Assembly: GCF_900176135.1 (NCBI RefSeq) | Contig: NZ_FWWW01000099.1 | Span: forward strand, 49,906 to 113,905 | From: Hymenobacter roseosalivarius DSM 11622 | GTDB taxonomy: Bacteria > Bacteroidota > Bacteroidia > Cytophagales > Hymenobacteraceae | DNA: 64,000 nucleotides | Reading direction: 5' to 3' | In this document: in pieces, positions 18,755 through 27,545 of the stretch | Layout of the letters: the number at the start of each line of letters is the position of its first letter | Numbering within the stretch: the stretch's first letter is position 1 | Notes under the pieces: generated by a model | Database searches by the model: none | The model's input: the letters and a program-made list of their open reading frames with translations, nothing else | Told to the model about the DNA's origin: nothing | Made by a program: the position numbers and the translations under genes

Positions 18755-19627
18755 TTACACCCGGTCCAGCGTTTTGGCAATCAAGTCGTTCACCGTTTGC
18801 TCGGCGTTGGTGGCAAATTCGCCCGTGGCACGGTTGGCCACAATAGCGTTGAGCGACACGACTTCGTGGCCTAACATGCGGCCCAGACCGTAGTAGCCGG
18901 CGGTTTCCATCTCAAAGTTGGTAAGTCTAAATTCGCCCTCCGCACTTTCGTAGCGGAAATTTTGGAACTGCTTAATTAGGTCGGGCTGACGTAAATCGAG
19001 GCGGAGTACGCGGCCCTGCGGGCCGTAGAAGCCGGGGCAGGTGAGCGTGTTGCCCGTCAGCATTCCGGCCCCAATCTGCTCCCGAATAAGATCGTGGCCG
19101 CGCACGCAGTATGGGCGGTAATCCAGCTGCAATGCCTTCTGTATACCAGCGCCTACTTCTACTTCCAGGCCGGTTTCTACCAAGGGGTAAAACTGCATCA
19201 GGGCATCGAGGCCTACGGCGTGCTCCGTAACGAGGTGCGCGCCCAAAGGAATATCAGGCTGCAAAGCGCCGCTGGTCCCCACCCGAATAATGCGCAGCGT
19301 GATGCGCTCCTCTACGGGTCGGGGCTCGCGGGTTACGAAGTCGATATTAACCAGCGCATCCAGCTCGTTAAGCACGATATCAATGTTATCGGTGCCAATT
19401 CCGGTGGAAACCACCGCAATGCGCTTGCCCTTGTAGTAGCCCACATGGGTCACGAACTCGCGCTTATTTATCTGGGTTTCAATCGAGTCGAAGTGCTGGC
19501 TGACCAGGGCCACTCGATCCGGGTCGCCGACAGTAAGGATGGTCTCGGAAATATGATCGGGCAGCAGATTGAGATGATACACGCTGCCATCGCGGTTCAG
19601 GATGAACTCGGAGTCGGGAATGGGCAT
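18755..19627 (-). CDS. Nucleoside (uridine) phosphorylase
   Basis: A 290-residue protein if started at MPIPDSEFILNRDGSVYHLN (19627); an ATG 15 codons upstream adds a Pro-rich segment absent from the family. ILTVGDPDRVALV, STGIGTDNIDIVLNEL and RVGTSGALQPDIPLG match the uridine/purine nucleoside phosphorylase fold (PNP_UDP), with phosphate-binding Gly/Arg and the nucleoside-binding NFEMETAGYYGL. It splits nucleosides with phosphate to base and ribose-1-phosphate in pyrimidine salvage. Uridine is the best guess for substrate. The gene stands alone. Confidence 0.88.
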   Translation of the reverse strand: MPIPDSEFILNRDGSVYHLNLLPDHISETILTVGDPDRVALVSQHFDSIETQINKREFVTHVGYYKGKRIAVVSTGIGTDNIDIVLNELDALVNIDFVTREPRPVEERITLRIIRVGTSGALQPDIPLGAHLVTEHAVGLDALMQFYPLVETGLEVEVGAGIQKALQLDYRPYCVRGHDLIREQIGAGMLTGNTLTCPGFYGPQGRVLRLDLRQPDLIKQFQNFRYESAEGEFRLTNFEMETAGYYGLGRMLGHEVVSLNAIVANRATGEFATNAEQTVNDLIAKTLDRV

Positions 19628-19789
19628 TGGGGGGCAAATTAGATGGTGTGGCGAAGGCGGCAAATTACTCATAACCTGTTACGCAACGGCCCAGGCATAG
19701 TTTGCGGGCTCCTGTGTTACCCATCGGGATACAACTGATTCCGGGCTTCACTCGTTGGCAGTAAGATACATCCACCAACGCCTCGTCCC

Positions 19790-21214
19790 ATGAGCACCAC
19801 CCAGATTCAGGGAAAAGACTTTTATGATAGTGTCCTGCAGTTCTACGATCAGGCCGCGCAGTTCTCCAAACTTGACCCTGGCATTCTTGCCCAGATTAAG
19901 GCTTGCAATAGCATTTACAAGGTAAATTTCCCGGTGGAAGTCGATGGGCATGTGCAGGTTTTCGAGGGTATCCGGGTGCAGCACAGCCACCACAAGCTGC
20001 CCAGCAAGGGAGGAATTCGCTACAGTGTGCATGTGGATGAGGAAGAAGTAATGGCCTTGGCTACGCTCATGACCTTCAAATGTGCGCTTGTTGATGTTCC
20101 CTTCGGTGGGGCAAAAGGCGGCGTTAAAATCAATCCTCGCACCAGCTCCGTGGAGACGCTGGAAAAGGTAACGCGCCGCTACGCCAGCGAGCTAATTAAG
20201 AAGAACCTCATCGGCCCCGGTATGGACGTACCTGCCCCCGACTATGGCACCGGCAGCCGCGAAATGGCCTGGATTGCAGACACGTATCTGGCCTTCAAGT
20301 TCGGCGACACCAACGCGCTGGGCTGCGTCACGGGTAAGCCCGTGGGCCAAGGCGGCATCCGGGGTCGCACCGAAGCCACGGGCCTAGGCGTGTTCTTCGG
20401 CTTGCGCGAGCTGCTGGCCGATGAGGAAATGCTGAAAAAACTGGGGATGACCAGCGGCATGGCCGGCAAACGAATTATTGTGCAAGGTTTGGGCAATGTA
20501 GGCTACCACGCGGCTCACTTCTGTGAACTAGAAGGTGCTGTCATCACGGGCATAGCGGAGCGCGAGGGGGGCATTTTTAACGCCAATGGTCTCGATGTAG
20601 CAGCCGTGTTCAAGCACCGCACCGACAGCGGCTCCCTCCTGAATTATCCGGGCGCGCAAAATGTGGAGCAAGGCAGCCAGCTGCTGGAATATGAGTGCGA
20701 TGTGCTGCTGCCCGCCGCACTGGAAAACCAGATTCATGCCGGTAATGCCGCTAATATTAAAGCTAAAATAATCGCGGAGGGTGCCAACGGCCCCACTACC
20801 AAAGACGCCGAAAAGATTCTGCTGGAGCGTGGCATTGTTATCCTGCCCGACCTTTATTTGAACGCGGGGGGCGTTACGGTCTCCTACTTCGAATGGCTCA
20901 AGAATCTCTCGAATGTGCGCTTTGGCCGCATGGGTAAGCGAGCGGAAGAAGCCTCGCTCCGCCGCCTAGTAACTACCATTGAGCAAACCACTGGCAAGAG
21001 CATCAGCGCCCAGGAACGGGAGCTTATTATTCAAGGTGCCGATGAAACCAGCCTCGTACGTTCTGGCCTGGAAGACACGATGATCGTAGCGTATCACGAA
21101 ATCCGAGAGGTGATGCACCAAGTGAAGGGCATCCAAGACCTGCGCACGGCGGCCTTCTACAGTGCTATCGAGAAAGTAGGCGTTAGCTATCAGGCTTTGG
21201 GCATTTTCCCATAA
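19790..21214 (+). CDS. Glu/Leu/Phe/Val dehydrogenase (glutamate dehydrogenase)
   Basis: A 474-residue oxidoreductase. KLPSKGGIRYS and FKCALVDVPFGGAKGG hold the substrate Lys residues, PAPDYGTGSREMAWI the catalytic Asp region, and GLGNVGYHAAHF (about 234-245) the NAD(P)-binding Rossmann loop. It interconverts glutamate and 2-oxoglutarate plus ammonia. The C-terminus is somewhat long for the family, with ALGIFP at the very end. A long hairpin (21248-21317) follows the stop by 33 bases and could end transcription. Confidence 0.93.
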   Translation: MSTTQIQGKDFYDSVLQFYDQAAQFSKLDPGILAQIKACNSIYKVNFPVEVDGHVQVFEGIRVQHSHHKLPSKGGIRYSVHVDEEEVMALATLMTFKCALVDVPFGGAKGGVKINPRTSSVETLEKVTRRYASELIKKNLIGPGMDVPAPDYGTGSREMAWIADTYLAFKFGDTNALGCVTGKPVGQGGIRGRTEATGLGVFFGLRELLADEEMLKKLGMTSGMAGKRIIVQGLGNVGYHAAHFCELEGAVITGIAEREGGIFNANGLDVAAVFKHRTDSGSLLNYPGAQNVEQGSQLLEYECDVLLPAALENQIHAGNAANIKAKIIAEGANGPTTKDAEKILLERGIVILPDLYLNAGGVTVSYFEWLKNLSNVRFGRMGKRAEEASLRRLVTTIEQTTGKSISAQERELIIQGADETSLVRSGLEDTMIVAYHEIREVMHQVKGIQDLRTAAFYSAIEKVGVSYQALGIFP

Positions 21215-21247
21215 AACTGGTTGCTTTCCGAGAGAAGAAATTAATGT

Positions 21248-21317
21248 AAAGAGCGAATCAACAAGACAAAAGGCAGCACCATATGGCGCTGCCTTTTGTC
21301 TTGTTGATTCGCTCTTT
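21248..21317. repeat. Near-perfect 33-bp-arm hairpin after glutamate dehydrogenase
   Basis: The arms 21248-21280 and 21285-21317 differ at one position, with loop ATAT. The inner part, AAAAGGCAGC.../GCTGCCTTTTG, looks like a terminator, but pairing continues 16 bases further on each side. It is joined directly to the GTAG-footed repeat that starts at 21318. Confidence 0.9.
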
Positions 21318-21402
21318 GTAGAGAAGCGTATTCGCGTCTACTCGTTGAACAACTGGAATCGCACCAACTAAACAACGACGAAACGCAATTATGCGTCGCT
21401 AC
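21318..21402. repeat. REP/BIME-like pair with GTAG feet
   Basis: Two diverged copies of one element in inverted orientation. The left copy (21318-21347) begins GTAG, contains a GCG..CGC hairpin, and ends TCGTTG. The right copy (21371-21402) begins CAACGACG, contains ACGCA/TGCGT, and ends CTAC. GTAG at the base of an imperfect palindrome, in head-to-head pairs, is the pattern of REP/BIME sequences moved by RAYT transposases. Confidence 0.65.
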
Positions 21403-21405
21403 ATG

Positions 21406-22359
21406 CTAATAAGCGGGTGCGCGGTAGGAGACCAAGCCTTGCTCGGGGCGATAGTTATTGCTCAGCTTCGGATACGTGCCAGTTCCATCATACGCACGCT
21501 TATCGGGGTGGGCCTGGCACGTAGTTGAACACGCACCTTCGAGCTCCTGGCCACAGTTCTCGCAGAGTGCTAAATGAGCGTTGCAGTGTGGGTTGGCGCA
21601 GTTTACAACCCTGTCGGAGGGCGCGTGACAGTGGTGGCAACAGGAGATAACAGTAGGATTGACGGTGTTCACTTCCACGGCCACGCGATTGTCGAAGACG
21701 TAGCACTTGCCGTCGAAATCTTCGCCGCCCTCCTCGATGCCGTACTTAATAATGCCCCCGTGGAGTTGGTATACGTTTTCAAAACCTTGCTCCAGCAGGT
21801 AAGCACTGGCTTTTTCGCACTTCACGCCGCCGGTGCAGTACGTCAGAATCTTTTTGTCCTTAAACTCCATTAGTCGCTCCACGCGCTCGGGAAAGTCGCG
21901 AAAGTTCTCCATATCCAGGGTAAGGGCGTTCTTGAAGCGACCCACGTTGTATTCGTAGTCGGAGCGCACATCTACGACCACCACATCGTCGCGGTCTTTA
22001 AGTTCCTTGAACTGCTGGGGCGAAAGGTGCTGGCCGGTGCGCTCGTGGGGGCGCACATGGCGGAGGCTGCTGTGCACGATTTCAGGCTTCACGCGGACAT
22101 GCAGCTTTTGAAAGGTATGCGCAGGAGCTTCGTCTACCTTAAACTCCAGGGCTGAAAAGCGCGGATCGGCTTTTACAATCTGCATATACTCGTCACAGTC
22201 AGCCGCCAGCCCCGACACCGTGCCATTGATGCCTTCAGCCGCCACAATGATGCGGCCTAACAGCTTCAAACGCAAACACAGCCGATGATGCTCCTCGCGG
22301 AACGCCTCCGGATTCTCAATTGATGAATAGCAGTAGTAAAGCAGAACGCGGTAATCCAT
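21406..22359 (-). CDS. trhO: tRNA uridine(34) hydroxylase, rhodanese family (TrhO/YceA)
   Basis: A 317-residue protein with the TrhO layout: an N-terminal acylphosphatase-like domain (LLYYCYSSIENPEAFREEHH, AEGINGTVSG), then a rhodanese domain with VVDVRSDYEYNVGRFKNA and the active Cys in TYCTGGVKCEKA (about 182), and a Cys-rich C-terminal tail (about 250-290, ISCCHHCHAP, CENCGQELEG). TrhO hydroxylates U34 of tRNAs using O2, the first step to 5-methoxyuridine-type bases. It is convergent with glutamate dehydrogenase across the repeat region. The stop lies four bases beyond the BIME-like element. Confidence 0.92.
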   Translation of the reverse strand: MDYRVLLYYCYSSIENPEAFREEHHRLCLRLKLLGRIIVAAEGINGTVSGLAADCDEYMQIVKADPRFSALEFKVDEAPAHTFQKLHVRVKPEIVHSSLRHVRPHERTGQHLSPQQFKELKDRDDVVVVDVRSDYEYNVGRFKNALTLDMENFRDFPERVERLMEFKDKKILTYCTGGVKCEKASAYLLEQGFENVYQLHGGIIKYGIEEGGEDFDGKCYVFDNRVAVEVNTVNPTVISCCHHCHAPSDRVVNCANPHCNAHLALCENCGQELEGACSTTCQAHPDKRAYDGTGTYPKLSNNYRPEQGLVSYRAPAY

Positions 22360-22479
22360 CTCTAAAATGGTGTTATGTGCTACGAGGTGAATATTAAATT
22401 AGTAGCGAAGGGCTCCGGGGGGCTTTTTCGCACGACAAGATACACGTCTGCATTTCACCTGGCACCCAGAAGCCAGCAC

Positions 22480-23112
22480 CTAAACTTTCGTGGCGGGGTT
22501 CCCAAAAACCGTCTGATTGGCCGCTACATCTGCCACTACTACCGAGCCGGCGCCAATGCGAGCTTTTGCCCCGATTTTAACGCCGCCTACGATTATGGCG
22601 CCAGGTCCGATAAACGCCTGCTCGGCCAATACTGCGCCAGCATTGATGATGGCACCAGCGCCCACCTGCACGAAGTCGGCCAACTCTACCTGCACGTCAA
22701 TTACAGCGTTGGCCCCAATCAGGCAGTTGTTGCCCATTTTGCTGTTGCTCGATATGACAGCCCCAGCCCCAACAAGGTTGCCATGGCCCAGCCACGCCTG
22801 CTCCGACACGCTGGCGCGGGCGTGAATGGCATTCACGGGCACTACTTCATACTCATCGCGGAGCATGTTGGTGAGGCTGCGGCGGCTGGCTGTGTCCTCG
22901 GTGGCCACGAATACTTCACACTTTTTGCCCAGCAGCTTAAGCAGTTCCCGGTCGTCGGTGTTGCCCATCACGGGTACGTTGTTCAACTCGGTATTCTGGA
23001 GCTTAGCGTCGTCGTCGAGCAGGCAGTACACGACTACATCGTTGCTTTGGAAGGCATCAAGTGCGGTAGCACCCAAACTTTGTGCGCCCAAAATGATTAC
23101 AGGATTTTCCAT
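22480..23112 (-). CDS. Sugar O/N-acetyltransferase, PglD/NeuD-like
   Basis: A 210-residue protein. Residues 1-90 are a PglD_N-type Rossmann-like domain (VIILGAQSLGATALDAFQSN, VFVATEDTASRRSL). The rest is hexapeptide beta-helix (LGHGNLVGAGAVISSNSKMG, FVQVGAGAIINAGAVLAEQA) ending GNPATKV. NeuD/PglD enzymes acetylate amino sugars for glycans. The catalytic His of PglD is not obvious here (VPVNAIHARASV is the nearest), so the exact substrate is open. A full TTG-N20-TAnnTTTG promoter lies upstream. Confidence 0.85.
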   Translation of the reverse strand: MENPVIILGAQSLGATALDAFQSNDVVVYCLLDDDAKLQNTELNNVPVMGNTDDRELLKLLGKKCEVFVATEDTASRRSLTNMLRDEYEVVPVNAIHARASVSEQAWLGHGNLVGAGAVISSNSKMGNNCLIGANAVIDVQVELADFVQVGAGAIINAGAVLAEQAFIGPGAIIVGGVKIGAKARIGAGSVVVADVAANQTVFGNPATKV

Positions 23113-23153
23113 GCGAAGCGAAAATGCCCCCTAGGGGCGATTTTTTCTAAACT

Positions 23154-23185
23154 GCAAAGATACACTCTACCGTGGGTGGGGTCAA
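23154..23185 (-). promoter_or_regulatory. Complete Bacteroidota-type promoter for the PglD-like gene
   Basis: On the minus strand TTG (23185-23183), 20 bases, then TATCTTTGC (23162-23154). This matches the phylum's -33/-7 consensus in sequence and spacing. The leader also holds a GCCCCTAGGGGC palindrome. Confidence 0.75.
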
Positions 23186-23252
23186 GTAGTGGACAATAGT
23201 CAATGACTTACGACCTAGTACGAGGCTACGCTTGCGGGCTGAAAATATGGCG

Positions 23253-24527
23253 CTACTTGTTGCTGAGTCGGGGAAGCCAACGGGCTACGTACTCATTTTG
23301 CAGCAGCAGAAAGACCAGATACGGCAGCAAAACTGCCCGGTAACGGTTTAGTGTGCCTAAGTTCGGGGTACTTAATCCGAGCAGCGCGGCTAAAGCCAGG
23401 CAGTACAGCACCAAAACAACCACAAGTGCGAACGGCAGATAGCCCGGTCGTTGCCGCACTAGGGCGATGAAGGCTACTCCTGTTAACGCCACTAAAGCCA
23501 GATTCTCCAGGCCGGCAACGATATAGAGCAGTTGCTTATCCTCCCCGAGCCAAGGGCGGGTAATGGTACTTACTATGGCCTTGGGCACATAGCTGAGCAT
23601 GCTCTCCAAGGTAGGCTTTAAGTCAGCATACTCAATATGCGGCCGAGACTGTGAGGCCCGCAGCAGCTGATAATAGTTGTTGCTGAGCTGATTGGTGAAT
23701 TTGTTTATTCGCAGAACCGGAAGTACTTCCGCAGCCAGGCGAGTACCACCTACCAGCACTAGCTGTATAATCAATAGCTGGATTAGCCGGTGTTGGGCGG
23801 CACCAGCGAAGAAGCGCTGCACCAGACGCACCACAAGCAGGCTTATCAAGCCGCCCAACAACAGACCGGCGAAGAAAAAGCGCATTTTGAAGTGCAACAC
23901 AGCCAGCAACAAAGCTCCGACCACAGCTAAAGCCCGCACGGGCCGCCCACCGTACAACCAGCCCAAAATCAAGGCGGTAAGCCACGCCCCGCTTCCTACC
24001 AGCAAGCTTTCCTTGGTAATGCCCGACGACCAATAAACCACGGACGGCCAGGCCAGCCAGGCTACTACCGCAGCCCCGACTGGCACGCGCGGAAAAGCCT
24101 CTTCCACGGCACGAATCAGCTGCCAGCTGCCTACAAAACTAAAGACACTCAGGTAGATACCGTTAAGCCACGCGTTGCCCAACGACCCCAGATTGAGCAC
24201 AGAGAGCAGCTTAATCAGAAAAAAGGTGTTTGAGAAGCCATGGTAGACCAGATGATGCCGCTCCTTATGAAATTCTTCGCCCAGCAGCGTACGTAACCAA
24301 GCGGTAGGATTCGCCCATAATTGCGTCGTCAGCTGCTCGCCCCAATACTGGAAAAAAGCGGAGTCGCTTGTAAGCCACACGTAGGCAATGGTGCCCGCCA
24401 GGAGCCGGAAGCCTAAACCAGGTAGTAGCGCCCAGCGCAGCGCCGACGCGTGCGGCTGCCGTCGCAACCAGCAAACCAGCGCTACCAGTAACGCCGAATT
24501 CAGCCCAATGGCAACTAAAACCCTCAC
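23253..24527 (-). CDS. Polytopic membrane protein of unknown function
   Basis: A 424-residue protein starting at GTG 24527. About ten hydrophobic segments are visible (for example LIALNSALLVALVCWL-like N-terminus, WLTALILGWLYGG, ALLLAVLHFKMRFFFAGLLLGGLISLLVV, LPFALVVVLVLYCLALAALLG in parts). WLAWPSVVYWSSGITKESLLVGSGAW resembles the loop of glycosyltransferase-C or O-antigen-polymerase-like membrane proteins, but no defining motif is seen. The GTG start overlaps the TGA stop of the DUF2851 gene (GTGA), so the two are translationally coupled. No function is claimed. Confidence 0.75.
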   Translation of the reverse strand: MRVLVAIGLNSALLVALVCWLRRQPHASALRWALLPGLGFRLLAGTIAYVWLTSDSAFFQYWGEQLTTQLWANPTAWLRTLLGEEFHKERHHLVYHGFSNTFFLIKLLSVLNLGSLGNAWLNGIYLSVFSFVGSWQLIRAVEEAFPRVPVGAAVVAWLAWPSVVYWSSGITKESLLVGSGAWLTALILGWLYGGRPVRALAVVGALLLAVLHFKMRFFFAGLLLGGLISLLVVRLVQRFFAGAAQHRLIQLLIIQLVLVGGTRLAAEVLPVLRINKFTNQLSNNYYQLLRASQSRPHIEYADLKPTLESMLSYVPKAIVSTITRPWLGEDKQLLYIVAGLENLALVALTGVAFIALVRQRPGYLPFALVVVLVLYCLALAALLGLSTPNLGTLNRYRAVLLPYLVFLLLQNEYVARWLPRLSNK

Positions 24528-25828
24528 CTGGGGGGCAAATTATGCCGCAGAATCCGGCTACCTACGGCACACTGCAAACAGCGGCGAGGCTGGCAATACC
24601 CGTGGTGCATAGCCAGCAGCCCCTGCGAATCGGCGGCGGTGCGGTGCTCGAAGTGAAGTGCTTCGTAGGGAGCCGTGAGATGGTTACGCTCAGCGGGCAG
24701 TTGCTCCAGCAACGCCACGGCTTGCTCCACCAACTCAGGCTGGCCCACATGGCGGGCATAGGCTACCCGCAAAGGCACCACTACGTTGATTATCAGCAGA
24801 TGAATGCTACTGCGACCCAGCGCGGCTACTTTGCCAGGGCTGCCCGGCCGGTAGTGGGCCTGCCAATAGGCCGATACCGATACCCGAAAAAACTGCTCCA
24901 AAGCCCCCACGCTGACCGCCGTGAGCAGCGCATCAAACAGAGCCGGACGGGCATGAAGCAAAGCAGCAAGCTGAGCGATACGCACGGTTGGAAAGTTGGC
25001 GGGACGCAGGCGCAGGAAGTTCCAGGCATGGGCAGGTAAGGCCAGCGCGGCCAACTCATATTTATGGCGCAGAAACTCGTACTCCCGGCACAGATCGGCC
25101 AGGTAAGCATCATTGGGGGGCAAATCTGAGACGGTAGGCAAGAGTTCGGCCTGGCCGAAAAGCAACGCTTCCGTCTGAAGCAAATCGTGGCGGTGGCGCC
25201 GTAGAATAGTCAACGGCAGGGCTTTGGCCAAACGGGCTAAGGGCTCACTGTTTTTCTTAAACCCAAACGCGCCGGCCAGCGCATGATAAGCCGTGGCCTC
25301 CCAATCGCCGCCCAAGTGTTCGTTATGAATTTCTATCAAATCAGCTTTTTGCTCTACTCTTTCCAGTAATGCCCGCCCCAGCATCATGGTGCGTGTAATG
25401 CTCGGTACCAGTGGCAAAAACGGCGCACACGGCACTGATACTGTGTCCAAATTGCCCCCCAGCGCGGCATAGGTAGTCAGCAAGGCGGGCGTGAGGCGCG
25501 GCGCTAGGGTCAGGGAAGGAATGGTGGAGCCGTTGGTGCGCTGCACAGATTGGTCAGCGGCGTACACCACATGCAGCACGACTTGGTCGTATTTGGGATC
25601 CGTTTGGTGCTGATGGCGCTGCCAGTCGGAGGCACGCAAATGGATTTCCACGGCCCCATTCCACTCTACTTCGCCAATTTGCAAGCGGGCATTCAGAAAG
25701 TCAGGGCCGGCATCGGTGTTGTGTTGGCCCGGCCGCAAAACAGTCAGCTTTTCGCCCTGATCCGTTGTCAAATTGGCTTTATCAAAATACTGGTGCTGCC
25801 AGACGTAATGGAGTAATTCTTCCTTCAT
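24524..25828 (-). CDS. DUF2851 family protein
   Basis: A 434-residue protein starting MKEELLHYVWQHQYFD. LRPGQHNTDAGPDFLNARL, WNGAVEIHLRASDWQRHQH and YDQVVLHVVYAAD are the conserved DUF2851 N-terminal blocks; the first resembles a nuclease-like core with Asp and Glu, but no activity is established. The C-terminal half is helical and less conserved, with LLIINVVVPLRVAYARHVG. The family is nearly restricted to Bacteroidota. It is first in a two-gene unit with the membrane protein, with a four-base overlap. Confidence 0.9.
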   Translation of the reverse strand: MKEELLHYVWQHQYFDKANLTTDQGEKLTVLRPGQHNTDAGPDFLNARLQIGEVEWNGAVEIHLRASDWQRHQHQTDPKYDQVVLHVVYAADQSVQRTNGSTIPSLTLAPRLTPALLTTYAALGGNLDTVSVPCAPFLPLVPSITRTMMLGRALLERVEQKADLIEIHNEHLGGDWEATAYHALAGAFGFKKNSEPLARLAKALPLTILRRHRHDLLQTEALLFGQAELLPTVSDLPPNDAYLADLCREYEFLRHKYELAALALPAHAWNFLRLRPANFPTVRIAQLAALLHARPALFDALLTAVSVGALEQFFRVSVSAYWQAHYRPGSPGKVAALGRSSIHLLIINVVVPLRVAYARHVGQPELVEQAVALLEQLPAERNHLTAPYEALHFEHRTAADSQGLLAMHHGYCQPRRCLQCAVGSRILRHNLPPR

Positions 25829-25913
25829 AATTTGCGAGAATCTCTATACACTAGTTACTTTCCTCGTTTGAGTGATTCGCCCAAAAACCATCAGGTGACG
25901 AACAGATAAATTA

Positions 25914-26712
25914 ATGAAGCGACTAATACAGATTATTAACCGTGCCAATTTCGGACGTTATGCTTCCAATCGTTTCATTGCACAAACAGCTCTTTTGCTT
26001 GTCGTACGTGTTGAAAAGAAAGATGCAACAGCAGCTTATTGGTTGGCAACACTTTATTGGGATGGTTGGGAAGTTCCGCAGAATCATCAACGAGCTTTAA
26101 AGCTATTTCATCTTGCAGCTGGTGGCAACCGTAAAGCCAACTGTAATCTAGCTGTTGCCTATGATAATGGCCTATCGGTTAAAATTAATCGGGCTAAAGC
26201 CTTCACTTTTTTTGCGACTGCGGCAAGGCTAAGTGCTAAAGAAGCCATGCATGCTGTCGGTGATATGTTTCAAAAAGGGAAGGCACTATTCAGAACTTAA
26301 TAAAAGCGAAGCAATGTTTTTTAAAAGCTGCTAAGTTAGGGCACGCAACGGCTATGAATGATCTTGCTTTTTGCTATCAAAAAGGCTTAGGAGCCAAGCA
26401 AAATGTCCGCCTAGCTTTACGATGGTTTGAGTCGGCTCTGGAGGCTGGCGAAACGAAAGCTTTAACTAGCCTTGGCTACTGCTATATGAAACTCATTTCA
26501 CCTCCTGCCTTTGTGCGCGCCCGCGAATATTTCGAGTAAGCCAGTGAGCTAGGTCATGCCAATGCAACCTACAATCTAGGTTGGATGGCGGAATTGGGAG
26601 TAGGACAAACACAGCTGTTTCCAGATGCCATCTTTTGGTATAAGCGGGCGGCTAAGCTAGGACACGAAGGAGCCTCTCTCAAACTGGCTAAACCTATGAA
26701 TGAAGAATCTTG
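25914..26712 (+). pseudogene. SEL1-repeat protein gene with two frameshifts and a nonsense codon
   Basis: The first frame gives 128 residues from ATG 25914 with SEL1-type repeats (AAYWLATLYWDGWEVPQNHQ, ALKLFHLAAGGNRKANCNLA), then stops at 26300. The similarity continues in the next frame (YSELNKSEAMFF) and then, past a T6 run near 26317, in the third (AAKLGHATAMNDLAFCYQKG...). A TAA at 26537-26539 interrupts YFE|ASELGHANATYNLGW, and the repeats run on to 26712. The likely shift points are the A5G3 run near 26272-26279 and the T6 run. The sequence is visibly more AT-rich than its neighbours. Either it is a decaying acquired gene or some shifts are homopolymer sequencing errors. Confidence 0.8.
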
Positions 26713-26714
26713 AC

Positions 26715-26756
26715 TACAAAAACGGCCCGCACCCACCAGAAGTGGAAGCGGGCCGA
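26715..26756 (-). terminator. Terminator after lolA
   Basis: On the minus strand CGGCCCGC...GCGGGCCG is followed by TTTTTG, shortly past the lolA stop. Confidence 0.75.
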
Positions 26757-26773
26757 AATTAATTCGCGGCGAG

Positions 26774-27418
26774 TTAACGCAGGTCAATCACCTTTACACC
26801 CTTATACTTCGCCTTATCAAAGTTGAAGGTAGTAGCATCTACCGGCGGATTGGGCTGGAACTTGCGGATGGTGATGGTCGTCCGGCTGCCGTTTTTTTTG
26901 AACATCTTCCAGCTTTTCAACGATTTATCTGCTTTGCTGACCGATAGGCGCACTTTGAACACTGGGTTGTTCCGATCTTCGGGGGCTAATTCAATAATAT
27001 CGACGGCCTCACCAGCCTCTTTGGCTTCCTGCACATAGGAGTACTTGTAGCCCTTTTTATACAAGGTATAAATCTGAGCGGGCGAAATCTCGCCTTCTTC
27101 CGGCTCATAGTCGGAGATATTCACCTCGTTCTCGTCCTTCATGTAGGTCCACATGGTCTGGCCGTTGTTGATGATCTCCTGACCACTCACTTTCAGCCGA
27201 AACTTCTGGCCGCTCACCGTAATGTCGCCCGTCATATTCTCTTTCACCTTAGCCGCGTCGTTTTCGAGGGTTTGAGTGAACGTAGCTTTGAACGCCTTCA
27301 TTGCCTGATACTTGGCACTCATCTGGTCGAGAATCTTGCCGGCTTTGGGGTCCTGCTGCGCAGGAGCGGCGGCAACCAGCGCAACCGATAACGTAAGCAG
27401 AGCGAGGAATTTTTTCAT
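26774..27418 (-). CDS. lolA: LolA-like outer-membrane lipoprotein carrier
   Basis: A 214-residue protein when started at MKKFLALLTLSVALVAAAPA (27418), which gives a clean signal peptide ending AQQ; a start nine codons upstream would spoil it. KAGKILDQMSAKYQAMKAFKATFTQ-type N-terminus, GQKFRLKVSGQEIINNGQTMWTYMKDENEVNIS and ATTFNFDKAKYKGVKVIDLR (read in parts) fit the LolA fold, which carries lipoproteins across the periplasm to the outer membrane. It follows ftsK on the same strand, an arrangement also known elsewhere. A 14-base-arm AT-rich hairpin lies between the two. Confidence 0.88.
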   Translation of the reverse strand: MKKFLALLTLSVALVAAAPAQQDPKAGKILDQMSAKYQAMKAFKATFTQTLENDAAKVKENMTGDITVSGQKFRLKVSGQEIINNGQTMWTYMKDENEVNISDYEPEEGEISPAQIYTLYKKGYKYSYVQEAKEAGEAVDIIELAPEDRNNPVFKVRLSVSKADKSLKSWKMFKKNGSRTTITIRKFQPNPPVDATTFNFDKAKYKGVKVIDLR

Positions 27419-27478
27419 TTGAGGGGAGAGAAATTGCTGTTGCAAAGTGAAGGCTTAGAACTAGAAACTTTACTTGTG

Positions 27479-27518
27479 GCCATAAAAACAGACATAAAAG
27501 TCCTTCTGTTTTTATGGC
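27479..27518 (-). repeat. AT-rich hairpin between ftsK and lolA
   Basis: GCCATAAAAACAGA and TCTGTTTTTATGGC are perfect 14-base arms around a 12-base loop. It could act as a weak terminator or processing site between ftsK and lolA. Confidence 0.65.
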
Positions 27519-27545
27519 TTGGTTTCCAGCCTTAAGCACCTATTT

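Noticed and set aside
22375..23199. 274-codon open frame opposite the PglD-like gene
   Set aside because: The minus-strand hexapeptide protein has a full promoter; the plus frame is a shadow.
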